DNA of 64,000 nt from Aegilops tauschii subsp. strangulata (Eukaryota > Streptophyta > Magnoliopsida > Poales > Poaceae): positions 141,624,885 to 141,688,884 of the forward strand of contig NC_053038.3 of the NCBI RefSeq assembly GCF_002575655.3, given 5' to 3'. Shown here in pieces: positions 35,301 to 47,498 of the stretch. Within the stretch, counting starts at the first letter, position 1. Every line of letters begins with the position of its first letter. The translations under genes were made by a program, and so were the position numbers. Below the pieces are notes generated by a model. The model saw only the letters and a list, made by a program, of their open reading frames with translations. It was not told the DNA's origin and did no database searches.

Positions 35301-37406
35301 TGATGTAAAGTTGCTATAAAATGATTGTAAAACATCCAAGAATGATAAAATAACAGCATGAATACTTCATAAATTATAGATACATTGGAGACGTATCAAG
35401 GCTTCCTTGGCGGCTCCTACTTGGTCCTCCGGGACGTGATGCAAAACAAATGGAGTTGATGATGTAACTGGTGGGGTTGGAGCCTAGGGCTGTACAGTCG
35501 GTGCAGTTGGACCAGAAGTCTGGGCAGTAAACGCTGAGGGTCGGTCAGCGACAGAGGATCAACAAAAGAGACAGTAGCTCGTATTGGATCACCAAGATGT
35601 TGAACTATAGGCTCAGACGGCAGACGAGGCACACTACTGGCAGGTGCCCTCTTGATCAAAGCTTTGTCTCTTCTCCCTGCACTCCTCTGAGGTACATCGT
35701 CGTCGGCATCATCATCTGGAAGCTGGATAACATTTGTTGTCACTGCAAACACTCAACAGTGAGATTTCAGTCGACCAGGAAAATCAGTTGGCAGAATGTA
35801 AGCGTGGCTATGGTATCATACCTGCTCGATAGGTGGCCGCATCCGCGGTCTCGGCATCGGCCCACTCCTCGTCAATGTCCATAGAAGTTGCAGAAGTAGC
35901 AGCTCTGGAAGCCCAAAATTTCACTCGGTCAAACTAGTAAAGAAGTCCGTAGTGGCAACAAAAGACAAGGAAAAGAAGCACTTACGTCGAAGCGACGGGC
36001 ACGGTCACTTTGATCCTGGGCAGGGCCTTCCGAGGCTTATGTGGAGCAACTTTGGCCTACTTCGCGGCCTTCTCCGTTGGATCTGGGGTTGATGTCTGAG
36101 TGCGCTTCGGAATCTTTGCACTCAACACAACTGCCTTGCCATGTCCTCCCGCAGGATCTTGTGACTACTTGGAGGGTCGTTGAGAGCGGGGCGGTGAGTC
36201 GACTTCCTCGTTGCTACTAGAGTCCTCATTGTCATCTGCATATTCGAAGTCAGCACTCCCACCCTCACTCTCTACTCCTTCTTGGTGCTGCTCCCCGTTC
36301 GGCATCGAGTACATCTTGGTGAAAACCTACAAGGCACAAGTTACAAGTATCAGTCAGATTTCAAGATTACTGCATATTGTACAAAGTAAAAACACTCGAC
36401 AAACACGCCTGACCTCTCCTTGAGAGTTCTGGGCATCGAATGGCAGGATTCTCTTGGCTTCGCGAGGGTTGTCCTTGTTGCCCGTGATCCTCCGAAGCCA
36501 CTGAGCCACCGTATCCTCGCTGACCTCCTTTGGGTGGGTCCGAGCAGTGTCTTCTAGACCCGAATACATCCAAATAGGGTAGTTGCGGGCTTGCAGAGGT
36601 TGGATGCGTCGACTGAGGAACACCTCAAGCAGATCCATGTCTGTCACTCTGCCCTGGACCAAAGCTACAACTGTGTCGACTAATATCGCTACTTATCCCT
36701 TCTCCTCCGCAGAAACTATCAACGAAGGAGGGTTTTGGAGTCTCTCCAGAGTGAAAGGAGGAAGAGCAGTCGACTGTCCTGGAGTTGGGATGTCCTTGCA
36801 GTAGAACCAGATCGACTGCCACCCCTGACTGATTCGGGAAAGGTCATGGGAGGGAAAGTGCTCCTACCTCTCATCTGGATCCCTAACCCCCCCCCCCCAC
36901 ACACACACATCTAGATCACATGCGTCCTCTCGTCAGTCGGATGAGATTTTTTCAACGTCCAAGATCGGCAAGTGAAGATGTGCTTGAACAAACCCCAGTG
37001 CGGGTGACACCCCGGAAAGGTTTCACACATGGAAACAAAGGCAGCAAGATACGCGATGGTGTTGGGGGGATGATGAATCTGAGCTCCGAAGAAGTTCAAG
37101 AAAGCTCAAAAACAGATGAGGAGGCAGGGAGAAACCTCGGCCGACATGCGTCGTAAGGAGAACGCACTCACCCTCCCGCGACTGAGGCTCGTGCTCCCCC
37201 TCTGGCAACCTCCAAGATCCCTCCATAATCAGGCCGTCGATGGCGAGATTCACCAGATCCTCCTCCGTGATGGTGGAGGGGATCCAATCTCCCTGGATCC
37301 AACCAGGCGGATGAGTGGACCGCGACATCGATCCCTTTGCCGTTTTCTTGCCCTTCGCCATGGCCTTCTTCGCGCACTCCAGGGCCACGGTCTTGTCCTT
37401 CGCCAT
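32316..37406 (-). pseudogene. Antisense ORF of the Tat element ('putative gypsy type transposon' family), spliced, broken
   Basis: It starts MAKDKTVALECAKKAMAKGK at 37406. GWIQGDWIPSTITEEDL, GECVLLTTHVGRGFSLPPH, NTIAYLAAFVSMCETF and HWGLFKHIFTCRS, then MDLLEVFLSRRIQPLQARNY and WLRRITGNKDNPREA, match the plant family known as Transposase_28/putative gypsy type transposon (Pfam PF04195, from memory). GT-AG junctions are visible near 36412/36327, 35986/35910, 35823/35752, 33181 and 33050/32920. The C-terminal half is a coiled coil (EEQNAKLKTTVDEVKKEAAQ, 32316-32915, and 33054-33181). Frameshifts near 36700-37020 and stops near 36160 and 36055 disable it. Its role in the retrotransposon is unknown. 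Confidence 0.8.
33816..35398 (-). repeat. Solo LTR, WHAM-like
   Basis: 1583 bp, starts TGATGTCTACTACGCAAC and ends GAGACGTATCA, like 48607-50135. Flanks are AGGGC (33811-33815) and AGGCT (35399-35403), an imperfect duplication. It sits inside the antisense ORF and carries no internal sequence. Confidence 0.85.
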
Positions 37407-37946
37407 GGCGGCGGAGCTCGAGAAAGGTGGATGAAAGGGGGAAGCGCTGGAGAAGAGGGGGCGGAAAATCAGAAGGAAGGAGATGCGAATGGAGTGCACA
37501 ATGCTACGCCTCGGAAGCCACGCCTTTTATGGCATCACTTCCGAGTGACTGACTGGTGGACCCGTGCAATCCTGGCGCATCCCGTAACAGATGCTGGCCC
37601 GATACATGGCGAAAAAGGGGTGCGAAGATCGAGGAGTCCTTATCTGTCCGCCCCGCTTACCGCGCTGCGCCCCGTCCCGCGCACTTCTCCAAATTTAGAA
37701 TCCTACAAGATCTGGAAACCGCAGAGCAGTCAATCACATCAGAGACATACATCCCAATCTACTCAAAGATATGCAACATAGTTCACTCAAATATTCCATG
37801 GGCAAGAATCGATCAAGGCGACTAATGAAGAGTTAAAGTACCAGCATGTTCCCAAACCCCTGAGGAAATGTCTCCAGACCATTTGAATCGGGTCAGAACC
37901 AACTTCAACCCTTCTTCACTCGATCCAAAATCCATTCAGGGGCTAA
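37407..37946 (+). other. Region between antisense ORF start and 3' LTR of element D
   Basis: 540 bp upstream of the antisense ORF start, so it should hold that gene's promoter and leader. I see no clear TATA. It ends in a purine-containing tract, TTCAGGGGCTAA, beside the 3' LTR (37947), the likely PPT. Confidence 0.6.
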
Positions 37947-38437
37947 TGATGATGATATGTACCTAGGGTAGGGTCTTAGGCCTGTCTAGACACCCTACCC
38001 AAGGACACTACCTTAGAGTCCGAGGCCCACAAGGTTCAACAGAAGATACCGACTGAAACCACACTGAAGTGCAATCCACTCGATGGTAGATTCCACTCGG
38101 ATATCCCAATTTCACTCGACCACGATAACATCACTCAACCATACAAAGACTCACTCGGAGTACAGAAGGCCTAAAGTCGCCCCAAGATGGCAACGGTCAG
38201 GCATTCACTCCGTCGTCATAAAGATCATTAATAGCAGGAATTACCAGTAATGTTCTAGTCTTAACTCACATTAAACCCTGTGTAACCGAGGGCTGCGAGG
38301 GGCCTGGCACACTCTATATAAGCCACCCCCTCCTCTGGCACAAGGGTTCGCAACCCCTGTAACTTTCACACATATCCAGTCGACAAGCCTCCGCGGCACC
38401 GAGATGTAGGGCTATTACCTCCTTCGAGAGGGGCATG
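37947..38437 (+). repeat. Tat element D 3' LTR, first part
   Basis: Starts TGATGATGATATGTACC, parallel to the 5' LTR start; keeps CTATATAAG near 38316. Interrupted after GGGGCATG by Copia B and resumed at 46962. Confidence 0.9.
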
Positions 38438-40155
38438 TGAAGGAAATATGCCCTAGAGGCAATAATAAAGTTATTATTTATTTCCTTATATCATGATAAA
38501 TGTTTATTATTCTTGCTAGAATTGTATTAATCGGAAACATAATACTTGTGTGAATACATAGACAAACAGAGTGTCACTAGTATGCCTCTACTTGACTAGC
38601 TCGTTGATCAAAGATGGTTATGTTTCCTAGCCATAGACATGAGTTGTCATTTGATTAACGGGATCATATCATTAGGAGAATGATGTGATTGACTTGACCC
38701 ATTCCGATAGCTTAGCACTCGATCGTTTAGTATGTTGCTATTGCTTTCTTCATGGCTTATACATGTTCCTATGACTATGAGATTATGCAACTCCCGTTTA
38801 CCGGAGGAACACTTTGTGTGCTACCAAACGTCACAACGTAACTGGGTGATTATAAAGGTGCTCTACAGGTGTCTCCAAAGGTACTTGTTGGGTTGGCGTA
38901 TTTCAAGATTAGGATTTGTCACTCCGATTGTCGGAGAGGTATCTCTGGGCCCACTCAGTAATACACATCACTATAAGCCTTGCAAGCATTGTAACTAATG
39001 AGTCAGTTGCGGGATGATGTATTACGGAACGAGTAAAGAGACTTGCCGGTAACGAGATTGAACTAGGTATCGAGATACCGACGATCGAATCTCGGGCAAG
39101 TAACATACCGATGACAAAGGGAACAACGTATGTTGTTATGCGGTCTGACCGATAAAGATCTTCGTAGAATATGTGGGAGCAAATATGAGCATCCAGGTTC
39201 CGCTATTGGTTATTGACCGGAGAGGTGTCTCGGTCATGTCTACATAGTTCTCGAACCCGTAGGGTCCGCACGCTTAACGTTACGATGACGGTTATATTAT
39301 GAGTTTATGTGTTTTGATGTACCAAAGGAGTTCGGAGTCCCGAATGAGATCGGGGACATGACGAGGAGTCTCGAAATGGCCGAGACGTAAAGATCGATAT
39401 ATTGGACGACTATATTCGGACTTCGGAAAGGTTCCGAGTGATTCGGGTATTTTTCGGAGTACCGGAGAGTTACGGGAATTCGTATTGGGCCTTAATGGGC
39501 CATACGGGAAAGGAGAGAAAGGCCCCAAAGGGTGGCCGCACCCCTCCCCATGGACTAGTCCGAATTGGACTAGGGAGGGGGGCGCCCCCTTCCTTCTTTC
39601 TCCTTCTCCCTTCCCTTCTCCTATTCCAACAAGGAAAGGAGGAGTCCTACTCCCGGTCGGAGTAGGACTCCCCCCTTGGCGCGCCCTCCTCCTTGGCCGG
39701 CGGCCTCCCCCTTGCTCCTTTATATACGGGGGCAGGGGGGCACCCCATAGACACAACAATTGATCATTGATCTCTTATCCATGTGCGGTGCCCCCCTCCA
39801 CCATATTACACCTCGATAATATCGTAGCGGTGCTTAGGCGAAGCCCTGCGTCGGTAGAACATCATCATTGTCACCACGCCGTCGTGCTGACGAAACTCTC
39901 CCTCAACACTCGACTGGATCAGAGTTCGAGGGACGTCATCGAGCTGAACGTGTGCTGAACTCGGAGGTGCCGTACGTTCGGTACTTGATCGGTCGGATCA
40001 TGAAGACGTACGACTACACCAACCGCGTTGTGTTAACGCTTCCGCTATTGGTCTACAAGGGTACGTGGACAACACTCTCCCCTCTCGTTGCTATGCATCA
40101 CCATGATCTTGCGTGTGCGTAGGAATTTTTTTTGAAATTACTACGTTCCCCAACA
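38438..40155 (+). repeat. Copia B 5' LTR
   Basis: 1718 bp, TGAAGGAAATATGCCC ... CGTTCCCCAACA. Promoter-type TATA (TTTATATA) at 39719-39726. A 155-residue open frame on the minus strand (39292-39759) is repeated in the other LTR but looks non-coding. Confidence 0.95.
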
Positions 40156-41425
40156 GTGGTATCAGAGCCTGGTTTTATGCGTTGATGTTATATGCACGAG
40201 TAGAACACAAGTGAGTTGTGGGCAATATAAGTCATACTGCTTACCAGCATGTCATACTTTGGCTCGGCGGTATTGTGAGATGAAGCGGCCCGGACCGACA
40301 TTACGTGTACGCTTATGCGAGACTGGTTTCACCGTTGCGAGCACTCGATGCTTAAAGGTGACTGGCGGGTGTCTGTCTCTCTCACTTTAGTTAAACCGAG
40401 TGTGGCTACGCCCGGTCCTTGCGAAGGTTAAAACAGCACGAACTTGACAAACTATCGTTGTGGTTTTGATGCGTAGGTAAGAACGGTTCTTGCTAAGCCT
40501 GTAGCAGCCACGTAAAACTTGCAACAACAAAGTAGAGGACGTCTAACTTGTTTTGCAGGGCATGTTGTGATGTGATATGGTCAAGACATGATGCTATATT
40601 TTATGGTATGAGATGATCATGTTTTGTAACCGAGTTATCGGCAACTGGCAGGAGCCATATGGTTGTCGCTTTATTGTATGAAATGCAATCGCCATGTAAT
40701 AGTTTTACTTTATCACTAAGCGGTAGCGATAGTCGTAAAAGCAATAGTTGGCGAGACGACAACAATGCTACGATGGAGATCAAGGTGTCGCGCTGGTGAC
40801 GATGGTGATCATGACGGTGCTTCGGAGATGGAGATCACAAGCACAAGATGATGATGGCCATATCATATCACTTATATTGATTGCATGTGATGTCTATCTT
40901 TTATGCAGCTTATCTTGCTTTGATTTACGGTAGCATTATAAGATGATCTCTCACTAAAATTTCAAGATAAAAGTGTTCTCCCTGAGTATGCACCGTTGCG
41001 AAAGTTCTTCGTGCTGAGACACCACGTGATGATCGGGTGTGATAGGCTCTATGTTCAAATACAACGGGTGCAAAACAGTTGCACACGCGGAATACTCAGG
41101 TTAAACTTGACGAGCCTAGCATATGCAGATATGGCCTCGAAACACGGAGACCGAAAGGTCGAGCGTGAATCATATAGTAGATATGATCAACATAGTGATG
41201 TTCACCGTTGAAACTACTCCATCTCACGTGATGATCGGACATGGTTTAGTTGATATGGATCAAGTGATCACTTAGAGGATTAGAGGGATGTCTATCTAAG
41301 TGGGAGTTCTTAAGTATTTTGATTAATTGAACTTAAATTTATCATGAACTTAGTCCTGATAGTATTTTGCAAATTATGTTGTAGATCAATAGCTCGCGTT
41401 GTTGCTTCCCTATGTTTATTTTGAT
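40156..41425 (+). other. Copia B leader with PBS
   Basis: PBS TGGTATCAGAGC at 40157-40168, the initiator tRNA-Met type. The 1.27-kb leader up to the gag ATG at 41426 has no credible ORF and is closely similar to the leader at 62605-63873. Confidence 0.88.
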
Positions 41426-42444
41426 ATGTTCCTAGAGAAAAATTATGTTGAAAGATGTTAGTAGCAATGATGTGGATTGGATCCATGATCTGAGGATTAT
41501 CCTCATTGCTGCACAGAAGAATTATGTCCTTGATGCATCGCTAGGTGACAGACCTATTGCAGGAGCAGATGCAGACGTTATGAATGTTTGGCTAGCTCAA
41601 TATGATGACTACTTGATAGTTTAGTGCACCATGCTTAATGGCTTAGAATCGGGACTTCAAAAATGTTTTGAACATCATGGACCATATGAGATGTTCCAGA
41701 AGTTGAAGTTAATATTTCAAGCAAATACCCGAGTTGAGAGATATGAAGTCTCCAACAAGTTCTATAGCTAAAAGATGGAGGAGAATAGCTCAAGCAGTGA
41801 GCATGTGCTCAGATTGTCTGGGTACTACAATCGCTTGAATCAAGTGGGAGTTAATCTTCCAGATAAAATAGTGATTCACAGAATTCTCTAGTCACCATCA
41901 CCAAGTTAGTAGAACTTTGTGATGAACTATAGTATGCAAGGGATGACGAAGGTAATTCCCGAGCTCTTCGTGATGCTGAAATCAACGAAGGTAGAAATCA
42001 AGAAAAACATCAAGTGTTGATGGTTGACGAGACCACTAGTTTCAAGAAAAGGGAAAAGGGAAGAAGGGGAACTTCAAGAAGAACGGCAAGCAAGTTGCTG
42101 CTCAAGTGAAGAAGCCTAAGTCTGGTCCTAAGCCTGAGACTAAGTGCTTCTACTGCAAAGGGACTGGTCACTGGAAGCGGAACTACCCCAAGTATTTGGT
42201 GGATAAGAAGGATGGCAAAGTGAACAAAGGTATATTGGATATACATGTTATTGATGTGTACTTTACTAGTGTTTATAGCAACCCCTCGGCATTTGATACT
42301 AGTTCAGTTGCTAAGAGTAGTAACTCGAAACGGGAGTTGCAGAATAAACAGAGACTAGTAAAAGGCGAGGTGACGATGTGTGTTGGAAGTAGTTCCAAGA
42401 TTGATATGATCATCATCGCACACTCCTTATACTTTCGGGATTAG
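41426..42444 (+). pseudogene. Copia B gag and protease relic
   Basis: Opens MFLEKNYVERC at 41426 with early frameshifts and several stops, one at about 41768 (also present in Copia C). Zinc knuckle CFYCKGTGHWKRNY has lost its last cysteine (Y for C). The protease active-site triad reads DTS in SAFDTSSV, so cleavage activity is unlikely. Confidence 0.85.
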
Positions 42445-42509
42445 TGTTGAAACTAAATAAGTGTTATTTTGTGTTTGCGTTGAGCATGAATATGATTTGA
42501 TCATGTTTA

Positions 42510-44059
42510 TTGCAATACGGTTATTCATTTAAGTTAGAGAACAATTGTTGTTCTGTTTACATGAATAAAACCTTCTATGGTCATACACCCAATAAAATGG
42601 TTTGTTGGATCTCGATCGTAGTGATACACATATTCATAATAATGAAGCCAAAAGATGCAAAGTTAATAATGATAGTGCAACTTATTTGTGGCACTGCCGT
42701 TTAGGTCATATTGGTGTAAAGCGCATGAAGAAACTCCATACTGATGGGATTTTGGAATCACTTGATTATGAATCACTTGATGCTTGCGAACCATGCCTCA
42801 TGGGCAAGATGACTAAAACATCGTTCTTCGGAACTATGGAGAGAGCAGAAGATTTGTTGGAAGTCATACATACAGATGTATGTGGTCCAATGAATATTGA
42901 GGCTCGTGGCGGATATCATTATTTTCTCACCTTCGCAGATGATTTGAGCAGATATGGATATATCTACTTAATGAAACATAAGTCTGAAACATTTGAAAGT
43001 TCAAATAATTTCAGAGTGAAGTGGAAAATCATCGTAACAAGAAAAATAAAGTTTCTACGATCTGATCGTAGAGAAGAGTATTTGAGTTATGAGTTTGGCC
43101 TTCAGTTAAAACAATGTGAAATAGTTTCAGTACTCACGCCACCTGGAACACCACGGTGTAATGGTGTGTCCGAACATCGTAACCGTACTTTATTAGATAT
43201 GGTGCGATATATGATGTCTCTTACCGATCTACCACTATCGTTTTGGGGTTATGCATTAGAGACAGCTGCATTCACGTTAAATAGGGTACCATCTAAATCC
43301 GTTGCGATGACATCTTATGAACTGTGGTTTGGCAAGAAACCAAAGTTGTCGTTTCTTAAAGTTCGGGGTTGCGATGCTTATGTGAAAAAGTTTCATCCTG
43401 ATAAGCTCAAACCCAAATCGGAGAAATGTGTCTTCATAGGATACCCAAAGGAGACAGTTGGGTACACCTTCTATCACAGATCCGAAGGCAAGACATTCGT
43501 TGCTAAGAATGGATCCTTTCTAGAGAAGGAGTTTCTCTCGAAAGAAGTGAGTGGGAGGAAAGTAGAACTTGATGAGGTAGTTGTACCTGCTCCCTTATTG
43601 GAAAGTAGTTCATCGCAGAAACCAGTTTCTGTGACGCCTATACCAATTAGTGAGGAAGTTAATGATGATGATCATGGAACTTCAGATCAAGTTATTACTA
43701 AACCTCGTAGGTCAACCAGAGTGAGATCCGCACCAGAGTGGTACGGTAATTCAGTTCTGGAGGTCATGTTACTTGACCATGACGAACCTACGAACTATGA
43801 GGAAGCCATGATGAGCCCAGATTCCGCAAAATGGCTTGAGGCCATGAAATCTGAGATGGGATCCATGTATGAGAACAAAGTGTGGACTTTGGATGACTTG
43901 CCCGATGATCGGCAAGCCATAGAAAATAAATGGATCTTCAAGAGGAAGACGGACGCTGATAGTAGTGTTACTATCTACAAAGCTAGACTTGTCGGAAAAA
44001 GGTTTTTGACAAAGTTCAAGGTGTTGACTACGATGAGATTTTCTCACTCGCAGCTATAA
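42510..44059 (+). pseudogene. Copia B integrase and start of RT
   Basis: Open for 485 residues from 42602. Contains the zinc region LWHCRLGHIG ... CEPCLMGK, the core motifs IHTDVCGP and LRSDRREEY, and SEHRNRTLLDMV, so the D, D and E positions are kept. GKTFVAKNGSF and EWYGNSVLEVMLLDHDEPTNY follow, then the RT start KWIFKRKTD. A frameshift near 42590 cuts it off from the preceding YMNKTFYGH segment, and another near 44010 disrupts the RT start. Copia C carries the first lesion too. Confidence 0.88.
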
Positions 44060-45088
44060 TTAAGTCTGTCCGAATCAGGTTAGCAATTGCCGCATTTTAT
44101 GAAATCTGGCAAATGGATAAACAAAACTGCATTCCTTAATGGATTTATTAAAGAAGAGTTGTATATGATGCAACCAGATGGTTTTGTCAATCCTAAAGGT
44201 GCTAACAAAATATGCAAGCTCCAGCGATCCATCTATGGACTGGTGCAAGCATCTCGGAGTAGGAATATACACTTTGATAAGTTGATCAAAGGATATAGTT
44301 TTATACAGACTTGCGGTGAAGCCTGTATTTACAAGAAAGTGAGTGGGAGCACTACAACATTTCTGATAAGTATATGTGAATGACATATTGTTGATCGGAA
44401 ATAATGTAGAATTATTCTGCAAAGCATAAAGGAGTGTTTGAAAGGAGTTTTTCAAAGAAAGACCTCGGTGAAGCTGCTTACATATTGAGCATCAAGATCT
44501 ATAGAGATAGATCAAGACGCTTGATAAGTTTTTTCAATGAGTACATACCTTAACAAGATTTTGAAGCAGTTCGAAATGGAACAGTCAAAGAAAGAGTTTC
44601 TTGCCTGTGTTACAAGGTGTGAAATTGAGTAAGACTCAAAGCCCGACCACGGCAGAAGATAGAAAAAGAATGAAAGTCATTCCCTATGCCTCGGCCATAG
44701 GTTCTATAAAGTATGCCATGCTGTGTACCAGATCTATTGTTTACCCTACACTGATTTTGGCAAGGGAGTACAATAGTGATCTAGGAGTAGATCACTGGAC
44801 AGCGGTCAAAATTATCCTTACTGGAATAAGGATATGTTTCTCAATTATGGAAGTGACAAAAGGCTCATCGTAAAGGGTTACGTCGATGCAAGTTTTGACA
44901 CTAATCTAGATGAATCTAAGTCTCGGTCTAGATACATATTGAAAGTGGGAGCAATTAGCTAGAGTGGCTCCATGCAGAGCATTGTAGACATAGAAATTTT
45001 CAATATACTTACGGATCTGAATGTGACAGACCCGTTGACTAAAATTATCTCACAAGCAAAACATGATCACACCATGTTAATCACATAG
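44060..45088 (+). pseudogene. Copia B reverse transcriptase relic, RNase H deleted
   Basis: RT blocks FLNGFIKEELYMMQPDGFVN and ICKLQRSIYGLVQASR are readable. A frameshift near 44365 precedes the catalytic motif, which reads YVND instead of YVDD. DLGEAAYILSIKIYRD and VLQGVKLSKTQSPTT follow with more breaks. After VDASFDTN and SGSMQS (near 44975) the sequence jumps to IEIFNILTDLNVTDPLTK: about 90 residues of RNase H present in Copia A are missing. The end is a TAG at 45086-45088. Confidence 0.85.
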
Positions 45089-45211
45089 CGATGTGAACTA
45101 GATTACTAAATCTAGTAAACCCTTTGGGTGATGGTCACATGACGATGTGAACTATGGGTGTTAATCACATGGTGATGTGAACTATTCATGTTAAATCACA
45201 TGGCGATGTGA
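45081..45211 (+). repeat. Four palindromes next to the Copia B PPT
   Basis: TCACAT-N4-ATGTGA occurs at 45081-45096, 45135-45150, 45165-45180 and 45196-45211, within a longer degenerate repeat (TTAATCACATGGTGATGTGAACTA). The PPT and 3' LTR follow at 45245. Copia A has at most one decayed copy in this place. Confidence 0.92.
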
Positions 45212-45244
45212 ACTAGATTATTGACTCTAGTGCGAGTGGGAGAC

Positions 45245-46961
45245 TGAAGGAAATATGCCCTAGAGGCAATAATAAAGTTATTATTTATTTCCTTATATCA
45301 TGATAAATGTTTATTATTCATGCTAGAATTGTATTAACCGGAAACATAATACTTGTGTGAATACATAGACAAACAGAGTGTCACTAGTATGCCTCTACTT
45401 GACTAGCTCGTTGATCAAAGATGGTTATGTTTCCTAGCCATAGACATGAGTTGTCATTTGATTAACGGGATCACATCATTAGGAGAATGATGTGATTGAC
45501 TTGACCCATTCCGATAGCTTAGCACTCGATCGTTTAGTATGTTGCTATTGCTTTCTTCATGACTTATACATGTTCCTATGACTATGAGATTATGCAACTC
45601 CCGTTTACCGGAGGAACACTTTGTGTGCTACCAAACGTCACAACGTAACTGGGTGATTATAAAGGTGCTCTACAGGTGTCTCCAAAGGTACTTGTTGGGT
45701 TGGCGTATTTCAAGATTAGGATTTGTCACTCCGATTGTCGGAGAGGTATCTCTGGGCCCACTCAGTAATACACATCACTATAAGCCTTGCAAGCATTGTA
45801 ACTAATGAGTCAGTTGCGGGATGATGTATTACGGAACGAGTAAAGAGACTTGCCGGTAACGAGATTGAACTAGGTATCGAGATACCGACGATCGAATCTC
45901 GGGCAAGTAACATACCGATGACAAAGGGAACAACGTATGTTGTTATGCGGTCTGACCGATAAAGATCTTCGTAGAATATGTGGGAGCCAATATGAGCATC
46001 CAGGTTCCGCTATTGGTTATTGACCGGAGAGGTGTCTCGGTCATGTCTACATAGTTCTCGAACCCGTAGGGTCCGCACGCTTAACGTTACGATGACGGTT
46101 ATATTATGAGTTTATGTGTTTTGATGTACCAAAGGAGTTCGGAGTCCCGAATGAGATCGGGGACATGACGAGGAGTCTCGAAATGGCCGAGATGTAAAGA
46201 TCGATATATTGGACGACTATATTCGGACTTCGGAAAGGTTCCGAGTGATTCGGGTATTTTTCGGAGTACCGGAGAGTTACGGGAATTCGTATTGGGCCTT
46301 AATGGGCCATACGGGAAAGGAGAGAAAGGCCCCAAAGGGTGGCCGCACCCCTCCCCATGGACTAGTCCGAATTGGACTAGGGAGGGGGGCGCCCCCTTCC
46401 TTCTTTCTCCTTCTCCCTTCCCTTTTCCTATTCCAACAAGGAAAGGAGGAGTCCTACTCCCGGTGGGAGTAGGACTCCCCCCTTGGCGCGCCCTCCTCCT
46501 TGGCCGGCGGCCTCCCCCTTGCTCCTTTATATACGGGGGCAGGGGGGCACCCCATAGACACAACAATTGATCATTGATCTCTTAGCCGTGTGCGGTGCCC
46601 CCCTCCACCATATTACACCTCGATAATATCGTAGCGGTGCTTAGGCGAAGCCCTGCGTCGATAGAACATCATCATTGTCACCACGCCGTCGTGCTGACGA
46701 AACTCTCCCTCAACACTCGGCTGGATCGGAGTTCGAGGAACGTCATCGAGCTGAACGTGTGCTGAACTCGGAGGTGCCGTACGTTCGGTACTTGATCGGT
46801 CGGATCATGAAGACGTACGACTACATCAACCGTGTTGTGTTAACGCTTCCGCTATCGGTCTACAAGGGTACGTGGACAACACTCTCCCCTCTCGTTGCTA
46901 TGCATCACCATGATCTTGCGTGTGCGTAGGAATTTTTTTGAAATTACTACGTTCCCCAACA
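45245..46961 (+). repeat. Copia B 3' LTR
   Basis: 1717 bp, nearly identical to 38438-40155; preceded by GTGGGAGAC (PPT). Confidence 0.95.
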
Positions 46962-47061
46962 GCATGAACTCGTAAACCTATGCGTACAACCTCACTGCAG
47001 CTAGGACCCTGCCTCCTCCTACGTACCCCCTACTCTTACTGTCAGACTCATTCCCACGACA
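46962..47061 (+). repeat. Tat element D 3' LTR, second part
   Basis: Starts with the second GCATG copy and ends TTCCCACGACA, matching 23078-23177 in the 5' LTR. Confidence 0.9.
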
Positions 47062-47498
47062 ACATCATCGGTGTAGCAGGGCCAAAAGTTCCGGGATGGT
47101 CGGAAGTTCCGGGCGAGCTTTCGGGCAGGCTCCGGGTTGTCCAGAGAGTTGGCGTGTACGAGCGCCGCCTGGAGGGTCGAGGACTGGAGGTTCCGGGAAG
47201 GCCGGAAGGTCCGGGGGCCAGAAATTTGCGCAACGGCCAAAAGCTCCGGGCTGAGCAGAAACCTTGCACAAGTCTTGACACTGGATGCTCCTCCTCCGTC
47301 TTTGGGACAATTGATGTACCTGATCACGCATAGTGTCCATGATTTAAGTATCAACCATGTCTCACTCGAATGGAAAGGGGAAGCATTTAGGAGTGGGTTC
47401 ACCTTGTGTCCAATGGCGTATGCTCGGGGTGGATGTCTGTCCACTTTAGGCTTGGGGAGTAGTCGTAGCGTACACGGGGGTGATCGGAGGACGCTACA
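47062..47498 (-). repeat. LTR of family F, right part
   Basis: Continues 22036-22591 after the Tat insertion, opening with repeated AAGTTCCGGG-like units and ending GGAGGACGCTACA. On the minus strand this is the start of the LTR (TGTAGCGTCCTCCGATC), just after a PPT (CCCAGGGGGAGATGATG, minus strand, about 47499-47515). Confidence 0.72.

Larger units (their letters stand above)
38438..46961 (+). mobile_element. Copia LTR retrotransposon B (Angela/BARE-like), young insertion, defective
   Basis: LTRs at 38438-40155 and 45245-46961, with a perfect 5-bp duplication GCATG (38433-38437 and 46962-46966). By eye I count about 17 substitutions and one poly-T length change between the LTRs, near 1 percent, so insertion is recent relative to everything else here. 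PBS TGGTATCAGAGC follows the 5' LTR and GTGGGAGAC precedes the 3' LTR. The coding region has stops, frameshifts and an RNase H deletion, most shared with Copia C. Confidence 0.95.
22592..47061 (+). mobile_element. Tat-lineage Gypsy retrotransposon D with antisense ORF, heavily nested
   Basis: LTRs are 22592-23177 (5') and 37947-38437 plus 46962-47061 (3', split by Copia B). Target 5-mers GCATC (22587-22591) and ACATC (47062-47066) differ at one base. The order gag, PR, RT, RNase H, a second (archaeal-type) RNase H, IN and then an antisense ORF is diagnostic of the Tat lineage of plant Ty3/Gypsy elements. Solo LTRs at 24693-26099 and 33816-35398 and Copia B lie inside it. Without insertions it would be about 13 kb. 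Every coding block has stops or frameshifts. Confidence 0.9.

Noticed and set aside
39292..39759. 155-residue open frame on the minus strand of the Copia LTR, repeated at 46099-46566
   Set aside because: It is present twice only because the two LTRs are copies; it spans the GC-rich U3/TATA region, has long frames on both strands, and shows no domain.
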